Program-made: the position numbers and the translations under genes | The notes under the pieces: model-generated | Database searches by the model: none | What the model saw: the letters and a program-made list of their open reading frames with translations, nothing else | Told to the model about the DNA's origin: nothing | From: an uncultured Lachnospiraceae bacterium | GTDB lineage: Bacteria; Bacillota; Clostridia; Lachnospirales; Lachnospiraceae | Assembly: GCA_900551115.1 (NCBI GenBank) | Contig: URUY01000012.1 | Coordinates: 1-64,000 of the forward strand | Length of the DNA: 64,000 nt | Reading direction: 5' to 3' | Shown: positions 26,262-34,833 of the stretch, one piece after another | How the letters are laid out: each line of letters starts with the position of its first letter | Numbering within the stretch: position 1 is the first letter of the stretch

Positions 26262-26933
26262 CTACTTAACCGGCCCTTTGTTCTTAGACTCAGGTTCCAT
26301 CCACGTTACGGAGTCAGGTGTCTGCCACAGATATAAGGCATTCCCTTCGGTATCTTCAATGATTGCATATTTCATGCCATCTAATTCATAAGTATCCTTT
26401 AATATTTTTCCGCCATTCTCAACTACCAGCTTACAGGTATCCGCAATGCTTGTAACTTCAATTACATAGTGCGGATACTTTCCGGTAGTGTCAGTCTTCT
26501 TGTCCTTCAGGAAACCATAACAGAAGGATACAACTCTGGGCTCCCAGTTGGGGCTGCCCGGTCCTGTTGCACAATACATCAACGGGTTCTCTTCATCAGC
26601 TCCTTCCGTATTGATGATATCCCAGCCAAAAAGATTCTGGTAAAAATCCTTCAACTGCTCCGGTTTATCATATTCCAAAACAAAGCGGCGCAAACGTCCA
26701 TTTCTGGAACGGGGAGGAAAATCCTTTGGCATATGCCATTCTAAATTATATGGATCTCTATCAGGGTCCGGAAGAGGCGGATCTACGTGAATACGTCTGA
26801 TTTCCTGCTCATTGTATGGTTCAGCCAGGAAATTATCAGGAGCAGCTCCGCATGCAGGACACTCTGTAGGCAATTCCCGGTCATCGCCCTTAAACGGAAA
26901 CCCGCAGCAATAACATGTATAAAGTTTTAACAT
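26262..26933 (-). CDS. VOC superfamily protein with N-terminal rubredoxin-like zinc/iron knuckle
   Basis: A 223-aa protein. Residues 5-35 hold CYCCG and CPACG knuckles like rubredoxin or a zinc ribbon. Residues 80-215 form a vicinal-oxygen-chelate domain (LEYDKPEQLKDFYQNLFGWDI, later VIEVTSIADT and EDTEGNALYLW). The final Glu metal ligand of glyoxalases (DPxGNxxE) is replaced, so classical lyase chemistry is doubtful. It is paralogous to the VOC gene 15 bp upstream and precedes the ROK gene by 10 bp. In this operon it could bind or modify an aglycone. A GAAGGAGA site supports the start. Confidence 0.75.
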   Translation of the reverse strand: MLKLYTCYCCGFPFKGDDRELPTECPACGAAPDNFLAEPYNEQEIRRIHVDPPLPDPDRDPYNLEWHMPKDFPPRSRNGRLRRFVLEYDKPEQLKDFYQNLFGWDIINTEGADEENPLMYCATGPGSPNWEPRVVSFCYGFLKDKKTDTTGKYPHYVIEVTSIADTCKLVVENGGKILKDTYELDGMKYAIIEDTEGNALYLWQTPDSVTWMEPESKNKGPVK

Positions 26934-26948
26934 AATGTCTCCTTCCTT

Positions 26949-27473
26949 CTATTCCTTGTCATAATCAGCTTCCGGCTCTTCCCATGTACGAGAATCCGGG
27001 CATTTCCAAAGCAACAATCTGTTTCCGGCAGGATCTTCTACCATTGCGCATTCCGCCCAGTCGTTTGCATTATCATTTCCATAAATAAGCTTACCGCCGG
27101 CAGCCACAACCCTATCCAAGGTCTCATCTAACGGGACATCCATGCTGACTTCCATCATAAGGAAAGGCTTTGGATCTTTTTGGGTTTTCAGCACCAGCAT
27201 TGTCGGCATATAACCGGCAACCGCACCCTCCCAGCCAAACTGGGCAGGCCCTGTCGCACAACACACATCAGGTGTTTCCTTATCCGGGACCCGGCCCAGA
27301 ACATTAGGTGGCAATGCAAACATATCCCAATTAAATACATTTACATAAAATTTCTGTGCCCGCTTCAAATCCTCATATGGGATATATGCACTTCTGACTC
27401 TTCCGTGCAGGGATTTATCAGAAAACTTCTTAGGGGCTCTTCCCGGATAGGAAGTATTCTCATCATTATACAT
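26949..27473 (-). CDS. VOC superfamily (glyoxalase/dioxygenase-like) protein
   Basis: A 174-aa protein with a single VOC domain: YIPYEDLKRAQKFYVNVFNWDM at about 24-45, MMEVSMDVPLDETLDRV, and EDPAGNRLLLWKCPDS at the end. It aligns by eye along its length with the VOC half of the next gene, including the shared TGP-x-x-W and W-x-CPDS/W-x-TPDS endings. The usual last metal ligand is not conserved. It lies 13 bp after the MerR gene. Function is unknown; a role on the aglycone or a reactive by-product is inferred from context. Confidence 0.72.
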   Translation of the reverse strand: MYNDENTSYPGRAPKKFSDKSLHGRVRSAYIPYEDLKRAQKFYVNVFNWDMFALPPNVLGRVPDKETPDVCCATGPAQFGWEGAVAGYMPTMLVLKTQKDPKPFLMMEVSMDVPLDETLDRVVAAGGKLIYGNDNANDWAECAMVEDPAGNRLLLWKCPDSRTWEEPEADYDKE

Positions 27474-27486
27474 ATTGATACCTCAC

Positions 27487-28329
27487 CTATTTCTCTTTAC
27501 TTTTCACATGAATGTAACAACGTACCAGATAATTCGTTCTGTCTCTTTCAACAATATGGCTAAGCAAGTCACGCTCATAGCCATTACCGATTACCTCGTA
27601 GCCGTTTTCATCTGCATATTTTTTTAAGTCACGATACAAATCCACAATGTCATTTCCGCCCTTAGCTCCTGCCACCGTCAGATATGTTCCTGCCGGCATA
27701 AACATCACCTTGGTTGGATCTTCTATAGAATCCTTTCTGGCCACAAAACCGCCAAAAGTCTTCTGAAAAGTTTCATCCATTACATGCTTATGCATTACGA
27801 CTTCAACAACATTGATATTCTCATATCGAAAACTGTTAGTTACATAGCTGATAAAATCTCTCACTGCAGCCGGCATGGAAAATGCTTCATCTGCAGTACG
27901 ATAAGGCATTTTATAGATATACAACGGCGTTTCTTTTTCTTTATGAATCTCTTCAATCACACCAACTCTGACATTCTCATATTCATCGATGTCCTTAATC
28001 GTATTTGAAACAATACGCTCAAGTGCCTCCAAATCTTTCCTGTAGTCTTGTAATTCCTTTAATTTTTTAGCAAGAATTTTACGGCAGGATTGTGCATTCC
28101 CGTTTCTATTTTCTATATAATCCTTAATTTCTTCTAATGGAATCTTCATCTCCTTCAGAACATGAATCAGCTCAAAATCATATAGTTGTCCCGGGGAATA
28201 ATATGCATAACCATTTTCTGCAATCATTTCAGGCTCTAAGATTCCAATCTTTGCATAATGAACAATCGTTGCCTTTTTGACTCCACACGCTTTTGCGAAC
28301 TCGCCTGTTTTCATGTATCCATTATTCAT
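27487..28329 (-). CDS. MerR family regulator with GyrI-like effector domain
   Basis: A 280-aa regulator. The N-terminal MerR winged helix (GEFAKACGVKKATIVHYAKIG, then YYSPGQLYDFELIHVLKEM) is followed by a dimerisation helix and a C-terminal GyrI/BmrR-like small-molecule domain. Relatives bind amphipathic or aromatic ligands and activate promoters with 19-bp spacers by twisting DNA. Exactly such a promoter with a dyad heads this operon at 34834-34864, so it is probably the operon activator. The ATG at 28329 has AGGGAAA upstream; a second ATG follows five codons later. Confidence 0.87.
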   Translation of the reverse strand: MNNGYMKTGEFAKACGVKKATIVHYAKIGILEPEMIAENGYAYYSPGQLYDFELIHVLKEMKIPLEEIKDYIENRNGNAQSCRKILAKKLKELQDYRKDLEALERIVSNTIKDIDEYENVRVGVIEEIHKEKETPLYIYKMPYRTADEAFSMPAAVRDFISYVTNSFRYENINVVEVVMHKHVMDETFQKTFGGFVARKDSIEDPTKVMFMPAGTYLTVAGAKGGNDIVDLYRDLKKYADENGYEVIGNGYERDLLSHIVERDRTNYLVRCYIHVKSKEK

Positions 28330-28339
28330 AGTTATTTCC

Positions 28340-29164
28340 CTATTTTGCCAATCTGGCAACATGCCCTTTCTTTAATTCTTCACAGTCTTCGCCATGCAGC
28401 AGAAGATATGCCTGCCCTACCGGCTGCGAATTGTCCCAATTCATAATGCCGCAGCAAGCCTCAGCAACCTCTTCGCTTTCCAGAAGTGATGCTGTCCCGG
28501 AAACCTGTCCGATTGTTTCTTTGGTCAGCTCCATTCCTATACTGTCAAAAAATTCCTGTAGCATGGGAGTCCTTGTCGATGCCGGGCACAGAGCATTCAC
28601 ACGGATTCCATACGGATGCAGCTCCTCCGCCAGGGATTCATTTAATGCAAGCTGTGCATATTTGGATGCATCATAGCTATGCTCGGAATTACTTGGCGGA
28701 AATAAATATCTTTTCACATGATTCGTTACAATATTAATGATTTCTCCCGACCCTTTTTGAACCATAGCCGGAGCAACCATTTTTGAGCAAAGAAATGTAC
28801 TGCGGGCATTTGTATCCATATTAAATGACCAGTCTTTTAATACGCTTTCATAGCTATCCCGGACAAATGACATAGTCGAAAATACTGCTGCGTTATTAAC
28901 CAGAATATCAATTACGCCTTCCTTTAAAAGAATCTTATCAAAAGTTTTACGAATGTCCTCTGAATCAGATACATCACAATGAAGCGCATGACATCCCAGG
29001 CCAACAGAGTTCATCAAGCCTTCCGTTTCCTGATTTCCGGCATCATTAATATCCAGACTGTAAACCTGAACCTTACGTTTTGCCAATGCCAGGCAGATGC
29101 TGCGGCCAATTCCCTGCGCGCCACCTGTTACAACAGCTGTCATTCCTTCACAAATCATATTCAT
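28340..29164 (-). CDS. SDR family oxidoreductase
   Basis: A 274-aa short-chain dehydrogenase. The cofactor loop TGGAQGIG is at about 13-20, NNAA follows at about 92-95, and the active site YDASK is present. The position normally held by the catalytic Ser reads NIVTN, so Thr may replace it. An acidic residue after the second strand (SLDIND) suggests NAD(H). In this operon it could oxidise the glycoside or its aglycone. The unusually long gap between the NIVTN strand and Tyr is another oddity. It is 10 bp upstream of the MerR gene. Confidence 0.85.
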   Translation of the reverse strand: MNMICEGMTAVVTGGAQGIGRSICLALAKRKVQVYSLDINDAGNQETEGLMNSVGLGCHALHCDVSDSEDIRKTFDKILLKEGVIDILVNNAAVFSTMSFVRDSYESVLKDWSFNMDTNARSTFLCSKMVAPAMVQKGSGEIINIVTNHVKRYLFPPSNSEHSYDASKYAQLALNESLAEELHPYGIRVNALCPASTRTPMLQEFFDSIGMELTKETIGQVSGTASLLESEEVAEACCGIMNWDNSQPVGQAYLLLHGEDCEELKKGHVARLAK

Positions 29165-29226
29165 ACCCTCTTTTGTAAAAGTGCCGGTTGAGTATATCGC
29201 TCAACCGGCATGATAATATGCGGTTT

Positions 29227-30168
29227 CTACGACTTCTTTCCGCGGGGAATCCGGTTATTGGTATACGCATCCAATGTCATGAAAATCAGTACGAAGATGG
29301 CAATGAAGATTGAATTGTACTCACTGGGGATTCCGATTGCCATAAGTGCTAATTTAACCAACTGCATGACCAGGCTTCCACAGAAGATACCTAATACAAG
29401 ATTTCCTCTTCTTGTGATAGACATACCTACGAATACACACATCATCGCATCGAAGCAGGTTCCCATGGTTCCCATGGAGCTTACGGTCTTTTGTACACCG
29501 GATGTTCCCAGAGAAATAAATGCATATAAGCCCGCAAAAAGTCCGGCAACGATAATTGCAACAGCTTTCACACTGTACACATTCAAACCGTTCTGTGCAG
29601 CTATGTTCATGTTATTACCGACTGCACGAACGTTATAACCTATTGGAGACCTGTAAAAGACCAGATATGCTGCAACAGCTGCAACCACTGCAATAATTAC
29701 AATTTCCGTGGTTCCAAGCAGGTTCCATCCTGTCAGATAGATACCCTGACCATCGAATACATAACTACTGATACTCTCATAGATAAGAAGCATACCAATG
29801 GATGTAATGATTGTCGGAATCTTCAAAAAATAATATACCAGACCTACAACAACCCCTGCCAGTGCAGCAATTAACAGACAGCAGATAAGAAGTCCTGCAA
29901 ATCCCCAGTTTAATCTTACTGCAATGTTACCGCCTACGATAGCACTGAGCAAAACCACTGAGCCTACAGAGAAGTCCCAGTTTCCAACTTTAATGTTGAA
30001 CAACACGCCCCATCCCAGAATTGCCGGAGCAACTGCCTGCTGCAGAAGCGATGGAATATTATTGGTACCAATAGTTCCTCGAAAGATAATGCCCAACACT
30101 ACAAACAGCAGGATTGGCACCGCCAACATCAGCGCATATTTACTAATCAAATTTTTAATGACTTTCAT
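29227..30168 (-). CDS. Sugar ABC transporter permease (RbsC-like), second permease
   Basis: A 313-aa polytopic protein with about eight to ten helices and the family pattern LLQQAVAPAILGWGVLFNIKVGNWDFSVG near the N terminus. It belongs to the branched-chain/ribose importer permease class. The operon has two such permease genes flanking the binding-protein gene, so the pore is probably a heterodimer. It feeds substrate to the cytoplasm for the ROK kinase and GH1 enzyme. Confidence 0.87.
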   Translation of the reverse strand: MKVIKNLISKYALMLAVPILLFVVLGIIFRGTIGTNNIPSLLQQAVAPAILGWGVLFNIKVGNWDFSVGSVVLLSAIVGGNIAVRLNWGFAGLLICCLLIAALAGVVVGLVYYFLKIPTIITSIGMLLIYESISSYVFDGQGIYLTGWNLLGTTEIVIIAVVAAVAAYLVFYRSPIGYNVRAVGNNMNIAAQNGLNVYSVKAVAIIVAGLFAGLYAFISLGTSGVQKTVSSMGTMGTCFDAMMCVFVGMSITRRGNLVLGIFCGSLVMQLVKLALMAIGIPSEYNSIFIAIFVLIFMTLDAYTNNRIPRGKKS

Positions 30169-30232
30169 ATCTACAACCTTTCTCTCAGCATTTACCTATA
30201 GCTGGATGGTTCATTGATACATTACTTCTGTA

Positions 30233-31363
30233 TTACTCTGTTGCAGACGCTACTACACTTTCAAGAGTATAAGCATCCATGATGTCTGTAAGAGTCTTTA
30301 AGGTACAATCCGGATTATACCGAACAGTCATGGACCGAATGGTTTCTGCATCATAAATCATATAGTCCGGATTAGAAATATACTTAGAATAGTTCTCACA
30401 GTCTTCAGGGCTTGTGATAAAGATGAAATTCTGATAAAGAACGGTATAGCCGTCAGCAAGAGGATGTCCGTCAACTGCATTGTATAACATTACAAAGTCA
30501 AACAAGGACTGAATTTCAATACCACCTGCAAGGCATGCGAGCCATCCGTCGTTGAAGCCTTCCTGCATTCCCTCAAACGTATCGAATGAGCAGATTTTAA
30601 TAGTGCCGGGATCGACTAAGCCCTTTAAGGTATTAAGAATGGTTTCACCACCGCCACCGGAACCGGAGCTCATTAAGAGACCATTCATTTCGGGATAGGA
30701 AGTTGTAAAGTTCTGCATATAAGTTACATATGACTGGGTAGAGCCATCAGATGGTGCAGTATAATCAGCCAGGATAGTTGCGCCGTATTTTTCTACAGCA
30801 TCCGCAAAATAATCATTACGATTTGAAAGAGATGAGCCTGCAGCTACCTTACCAAGACCTAACTGAGTACGTCCGTCATCTGTGAGAATCTTTGTCATAT
30901 AATCACAGGCATCTTCGTTTGCCTCGAAGGAAGTACCTACATAGTAAGGATTAGCCTGTGTATTAGTTTTAATTGTTTCATCAGAGATGTCACGGTTCAT
31001 CATCTGGAACCATATCTTATTGGTTTCACAATAGTCAGAAATTAATTCTACACTGTTATCAGAGATTGGAAGGAATAAAAGTCCCTCACAGCCTGCAGAT
31101 ACAAGGTTCTCTGCGGAAGCAAGCTGTGCCTCTGCGGTATAATCATTTAATGCCCACTTGATATCAACATCAAGTGCTTCTGCTGCAGAATTGATATATG
31201 CATATTCTGCTGCACCAAATGCGTCATCCTTTCCATAAAGGATAACACCAATTGTATGCTTTTCATCACCGGTATCCTTCGCTCCTGCACAGCCTGTTAA
31301 GACAGTTGATAATACCATAACTATTGCAATTACTGTGGCTAAAAATTTTGTACGCTTTCTCAT
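30233..31363 (-). CDS. Sugar ABC transporter substrate-binding lipoprotein (RbsB-like)
   Basis: A 376-aa protein. A lipoprotein signal with lipobox LTGC ends near residue 25, followed by a type I periplasmic-binding fold (HTIGVILYGKDDAFGAAEYAYI). It would sit on the outer face of the membrane and deliver the ligand to the two permeases. The ligand is not predictable by eye, but kinship to ribose/autoinducer-2/galactose binding proteins and the downstream GH1 and ROK genes suggest a glycoside. It is encoded between the two permease genes. Confidence 0.88.
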   Translation of the reverse strand: MRKRTKFLATVIAIVMVLSTVLTGCAGAKDTGDEKHTIGVILYGKDDAFGAAEYAYINSAAEALDVDIKWALNDYTAEAQLASAENLVSAGCEGLLFLPISDNSVELISDYCETNKIWFQMMNRDISDETIKTNTQANPYYVGTSFEANEDACDYMTKILTDDGRTQLGLGKVAAGSSLSNRNDYFADAVEKYGATILADYTAPSDGSTQSYVTYMQNFTTSYPEMNGLLMSSGSGGGGETILNTLKGLVDPGTIKICSFDTFEGMQEGFNDGWLACLAGGIEIQSLFDFVMLYNAVDGHPLADGYTVLYQNFIFITSPEDCENYSKYISNPDYMIYDAETIRSMTVRYNPDCTLKTLTDIMDAYTLESVVASATE

Positions 31364-31421
31364 TACTTTTCCTCCTTTTTTTATGCAGCAGCCTCCATCG
31401 GCTGCTATAATTTCTTAGTTA

Positions 31422-32381
31422 TTAAGCCATAACCTTTGATTTATCATGGCCAACAGATATAAATACTACTGCCAGAAATACAACACCCTTTACAATATAG
31501 ATCAGGGTTGGATCAATTCCCCAGAGAGTAAGCCCATTATTCAAAATGAATAATGTAAGACCACCAATCAATGCACTTCTCATCTTGGTTGCGGACCCGC
31601 CGGCAAGAGGGATTCCTCCAAGTGTTAATGCAAGCAGTGCGTTTGTCTCCAATGAATTACCGGTCTGCGCTCCGGCTCCGCCTCCTCGGATAATTGTTAC
31701 GAAAGCAGCAATTCCAACAATGATTCCACTGATAATAAATGCAATTACTTTGTACTTGTCTACCTTAATACCACTGAGCTTTGCACATTTGGGATTGGAA
31801 CCAATGAGTTTATTATATTTACCAATCTTTGTGTATTCAAAGATGATGTAGCTTACAACGAATACCACTACCAGTACAATCAAGTAGAACCATAACTCCT
31901 GAAAAATCTTTAACGATGCCGGAATACGCATTGGAAGTATCTGATATGTGCCCTGTGCCACACCACGGCCTATAAACATGATGCACATACCGGCCATGAA
32001 TGCAGGAATCTTTGCCTTTACATGTAAAATCCCCGTAAGGAATCCACAGAACGCACCAACCAAAAGACAAATTGGAAATACCAGCCAGGCACTAACCAGA
32101 TTACCGGCTACAACTGCAGCTACTGCACATAATGCGCAGGTACCGCCAAGGGAGAAGTCCAGATTGTTGTGTGCCATAACGAAACAGCATCCGATAGATG
32201 CAATCATTATTACACAAGCCTGGGAAATGATATTGGTCAAGTTCGTTGCCCTTAAGAATTTTCCATCCGTTGTAGCAGCAAATATGATGAATAGGCCAAT
32301 TAGTCCTAAAAACGGAACCAGCTTTTTAATGACTGCAATATCTCCTTTCTTTCCGGATACAGTCTTACTCTCATCTGCCAT
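31422..32381 (-). CDS. Sugar ABC transporter permease (RbsC-like), first permease
   Basis: A 319-aa polytopic membrane protein with the class pattern IISQACVIMIASIGCCFVMAHNNLDFSLGG and a later NALLALTLGGIPLAGG motif, which contacts the ATPase in this family. It pairs with the second permease at 29227-30168. It follows the fused ATPase gene by 33 bp and precedes the binding-protein gene. Confidence 0.88.
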   Translation of the reverse strand: MADESKTVSGKKGDIAVIKKLVPFLGLIGLFIIFAATTDGKFLRATNLTNIISQACVIMIASIGCCFVMAHNNLDFSLGGTCALCAVAAVVAGNLVSAWLVFPICLLVGAFCGFLTGILHVKAKIPAFMAGMCIMFIGRGVAQGTYQILPMRIPASLKIFQELWFYLIVLVVVFVVSYIIFEYTKIGKYNKLIGSNPKCAKLSGIKVDKYKVIAFIISGIIVGIAAFVTIIRGGGAGAQTGNSLETNALLALTLGGIPLAGGSATKMRSALIGGLTLFILNNGLTLWGIDPTLIYIVKGVVFLAVVFISVGHDKSKVMA

Positions 32382-32414
32382 ATCTCTTTTTCCTCCATCA
32401 AAATTTCATCCAAA

Positions 32415-33926
32415 TTAGATAACCTTCTCAATCAGCATACTCTCTGTAAGATTATCCTCACGAGCAAACTGACCGTTTATAACACCATCTTTCATAATCA
32501 GGATTCTGTCTGACATTCCGAGTAATTCCGGAATTTCTTCAGACACCATGATAATTGACTTTCCTTCTGAAATCAGGGTTTCCATCAACTGATAGATGGT
32601 TGCCTTAACACCGATATCAATTCCTCTGGTCGGACAGTCCATGATCAGAATTTGGGAATCATTTGCTAACCACTTTGCTACAACAACCTTCTGTTTATTA
32701 CCGCCGGAAAGCTCTCTTGCTTCCTGGCTTACAGATTGCATTTTCACAGCCAGTTCAGATGCTGCCTTATCAGCAAGGGCTTTCTCATCCTTAGGCCATA
32801 TAAAAATTCCTTTTTTGATATCATCAAAAGAAATTACTGTGATATTATCCTGAATGCTCGTGTATAAGAACAAGGACTCTGTATCACGGTCTTTTGGAAG
32901 ATAGGCCATGTGATGTTTGATTGCTTCCATGGTACTTGTAATTTTACAATTATCCTGCGTAAGGATAACCTCACCGCTGTCAGGCTTAATATCACCAAAG
33001 ACAACCTTGCACAATTCGTGCATCCCGCATTCAGTCAGGCCACCAAGACCAAGGATTTCTCCTTTACGAAGTTTAAAGGAAATGTCATGAAGACTATCCG
33101 CCCAGTTAATATTTTTAACTTCAAGCACAACCTCATCCGTTGCAAATATCTTCTCGTCCCGGTAATAGCTTCCCGTAAGGTCACGTCCAATCATTTTCTG
33201 ACGCATCTTATCCGGTGTCACATCTTCGCCATATAAGGTATCAATATAAAGTCCGTCTCTCATGACAAAAGCGGAGTCACATATCTTCTGAACTTCTTCC
33301 AGGTCATGGGAAATAAACACCACACCCTTGCCATTGTCTTTCAGTTTCTTTATAATCTCGTAAATCTTTTCTCTTCCCGTATGAGAAAGTGCTGTTGTCG
33401 TCTCATCAACAATCAATACCTCAGGATTGTTAGATAATGCTCTGCACACCTCCACAAGCTTACGGTCTTCAAACGAAAGATCATCCACCAGGGTAGTTGC
33501 CTTAATCTTGTCTCCCGCTCCTACCTGATTTAACAGCTCCTGCGCAGCCTTATTCATCTTTCCTGCCCGGATGATTGGTCCGATTCCGAAACGGCTCTCT
33601 TTGCCAAGAAAAATATTCTCTGCTACGGAAAGTCCCGAAATGGTTCCGGTCTCCTGAATCAGGATACAGATATGTCTGTTGCTGGCATCAATCAATGACT
33701 TTGGAACATATTCCTCACCCAGGTAAGTCATAGTTCCTGCATCTGCCTTCTGCGATCCTGACACAAGACTCATGATTGTTGACTTACCGGAACCATTCTC
33801 ACCAATCAATGCAAGAACCTGCCCCTTATGAAGTTCCATGGAAACATTCTGTACAGCCTTAGTTGCTCCAAAGCTTTTATACATTCCATCTAACTTAAGG
33901 ATTACATCTTCTGCCATAGGTTTCAC
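32415..33926 (-). CDS. Sugar ABC transporter ATP-binding protein, two fused domains (RbsA-like)
   Basis: A 503-aa protein with two ABC domains. Domain 1 has Walker A GENGSGKST (about 37-45), a divergent signature LSFEDRKLVEV and Walker B VLIVDETTTAL. Domain 2 lacks a true Walker A (GGLTECGMHEL), as in RbsA, has signature LSGGNKQKV, and carries Cys in place of the catalytic Glu (LIMDCPTRGID). Together these suggest asymmetric ATP hydrolysis with one active site. It energises the two permeases. Its start overlaps the preceding small gene by 4 bp. Confidence 0.9.
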   Translation of the reverse strand: MKPMAEDVILKLDGMYKSFGATKAVQNVSMELHKGQVLALIGENGSGKSTIMSLVSGSQKADAGTMTYLGEEYVPKSLIDASNRHICILIQETGTISGLSVAENIFLGKESRFGIGPIIRAGKMNKAAQELLNQVGAGDKIKATTLVDDLSFEDRKLVEVCRALSNNPEVLIVDETTTALSHTGREKIYEIIKKLKDNGKGVVFISHDLEEVQKICDSAFVMRDGLYIDTLYGEDVTPDKMRQKMIGRDLTGSYYRDEKIFATDEVVLEVKNINWADSLHDISFKLRKGEILGLGGLTECGMHELCKVVFGDIKPDSGEVILTQDNCKITSTMEAIKHHMAYLPKDRDTESLFLYTSIQDNITVISFDDIKKGIFIWPKDEKALADKAASELAVKMQSVSQEARELSGGNKQKVVVAKWLANDSQILIMDCPTRGIDIGVKATIYQLMETLISEGKSIIMVSEEIPELLGMSDRILIMKDGVINGQFAREDNLTESMLIEKVI

Positions 33927-34288
33927 CCTTTCTTTTCGCCTTGGATTTCAGCGAGTTCTGCTTTTAATGCTTCTACATCAATCGGGTCATCGATAAAGTA
34001 AAGCTCTTCCCGCTCCCAATTATAGAAGTTGTGACGAACCACTTCATCCTTCTGCCCGGTTTCATCTTCCATAAATGCTTCAAACAGCTCCCCATAATGT
34101 TCAAAATCATCATAGGTACGGATGTGGACTCTGGTCTGTGAATGTTCATCCCCGGAAAACATTCTATATCTCTTCGGAAGAGGATGTCCTAAGGCGCCTT
34201 CATTCTCATCTGTATGACGCTCTAATTCAATTTCCTGCATCCATTTTTCAAAAGGTATTTCCTGTAACTGTCTGTATACGATTCTCAT
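33923..34288 (-). CDS. Small conserved protein, paralogue B (possible alpha/beta-barrel fold)
   Basis: A 121-aa soluble protein with no signal or membrane segment. It aligns by eye with the 141-aa product just upstream: MRIVYRQLQEIPFE at the start, LGHPLPKRYRMFSGDEHSQTR, then a helix and YNWEREELYFIDDPID. The beta-alpha-beta pattern ending in a strand is reminiscent of NIPSNAP or dimeric alpha/beta-barrel proteins, which is only a fold guess. Its stop overlaps the ABC ATPase start by 4 bp, so it is tightly coupled to import. I do not know its function. Confidence 0.7.
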   Translation of the reverse strand: MRIVYRQLQEIPFEKWMQEIELERHTDENEGALGHPLPKRYRMFSGDEHSQTRVHIRTYDDFEHYGELFEAFMEDETGQKDEVVRHNFYNWEREELYFIDDPIDVEALKAELAEIQGEKKG

Positions 34289-34299
34289 CTTGTCCCTCC

Positions 34300-34725
34300 T
34301 TACCCTCTGTAGTTCGGCTGGTCTTTAGGCATCTTATAATCAGGATTCACTACATACTTAATAACCTTTTCCTGTTCAGCTGCCATCTGCAGCCATGGGG
34401 TGATTGGATCCCTTGCATCATCTGCATATAATATTTCACGTTTTTCCCAGTTGTAACACTTCTCCCAGTCAGCATCCAATTTCCGGCATTCCGGATCATC
34501 GTACCATTTTTGCATCAATTTGCAAAAATCAGCAACTGATTCAAACTCTCTTTCATGCACCCGAATCAGATTAGATTGAGGACCTGTAAAAGGTCTCATT
34601 CTTTCAGGTAATGGCATTCCGAGCCGCAATGCACACAAATCACTTTGATGCTCATACTTCTTCTGTAATTCTCTGTTCTCCACCGGAACTTCCTGAATCA
34701 CACGGAATAAGATTCGCAGTTTCAT
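34300..34725 (-). CDS. Small conserved protein, paralogue A (possible alpha/beta-barrel fold)
   Basis: A 141-aa soluble protein, first gene of the 12-gene operon. Conserved with its neighbour are LRILFRVIQEVPVE, the LGMPLPERMRPFTG loop, RVHEREFES, a long helix and YNWEKREILYADD. About 25 extra residues at the C terminus have no match in paralogue B. A dimeric alpha/beta-barrel (NIPSNAP-like) fold is my best guess; an aglycone-binding or isomerising role is inference. The ATG at 34725 has AGGAGG 7 nt upstream; a longer upstream frame would run through the promoter region. Confidence 0.72.
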   Translation of the reverse strand: MKLRILFRVIQEVPVENRELQKKYEHQSDLCALRLGMPLPERMRPFTGPQSNLIRVHEREFESVADFCKLMQKWYDDPECRKLDADWEKCYNWEKREILYADDARDPITPWLQMAAEQEKVIKYVVNPDYKMPKDQPNYRG

Positions 34726-34833
34726 ATCATACCTCCTACATTTTGTTATTATACTGTACAGCGCCCTTTTCGACAGGTTGGTCTGCAGTTTTCTTGTAAA
34801 ACCATAAAGTATGTTTGCGCTTTTCTTGATTTT

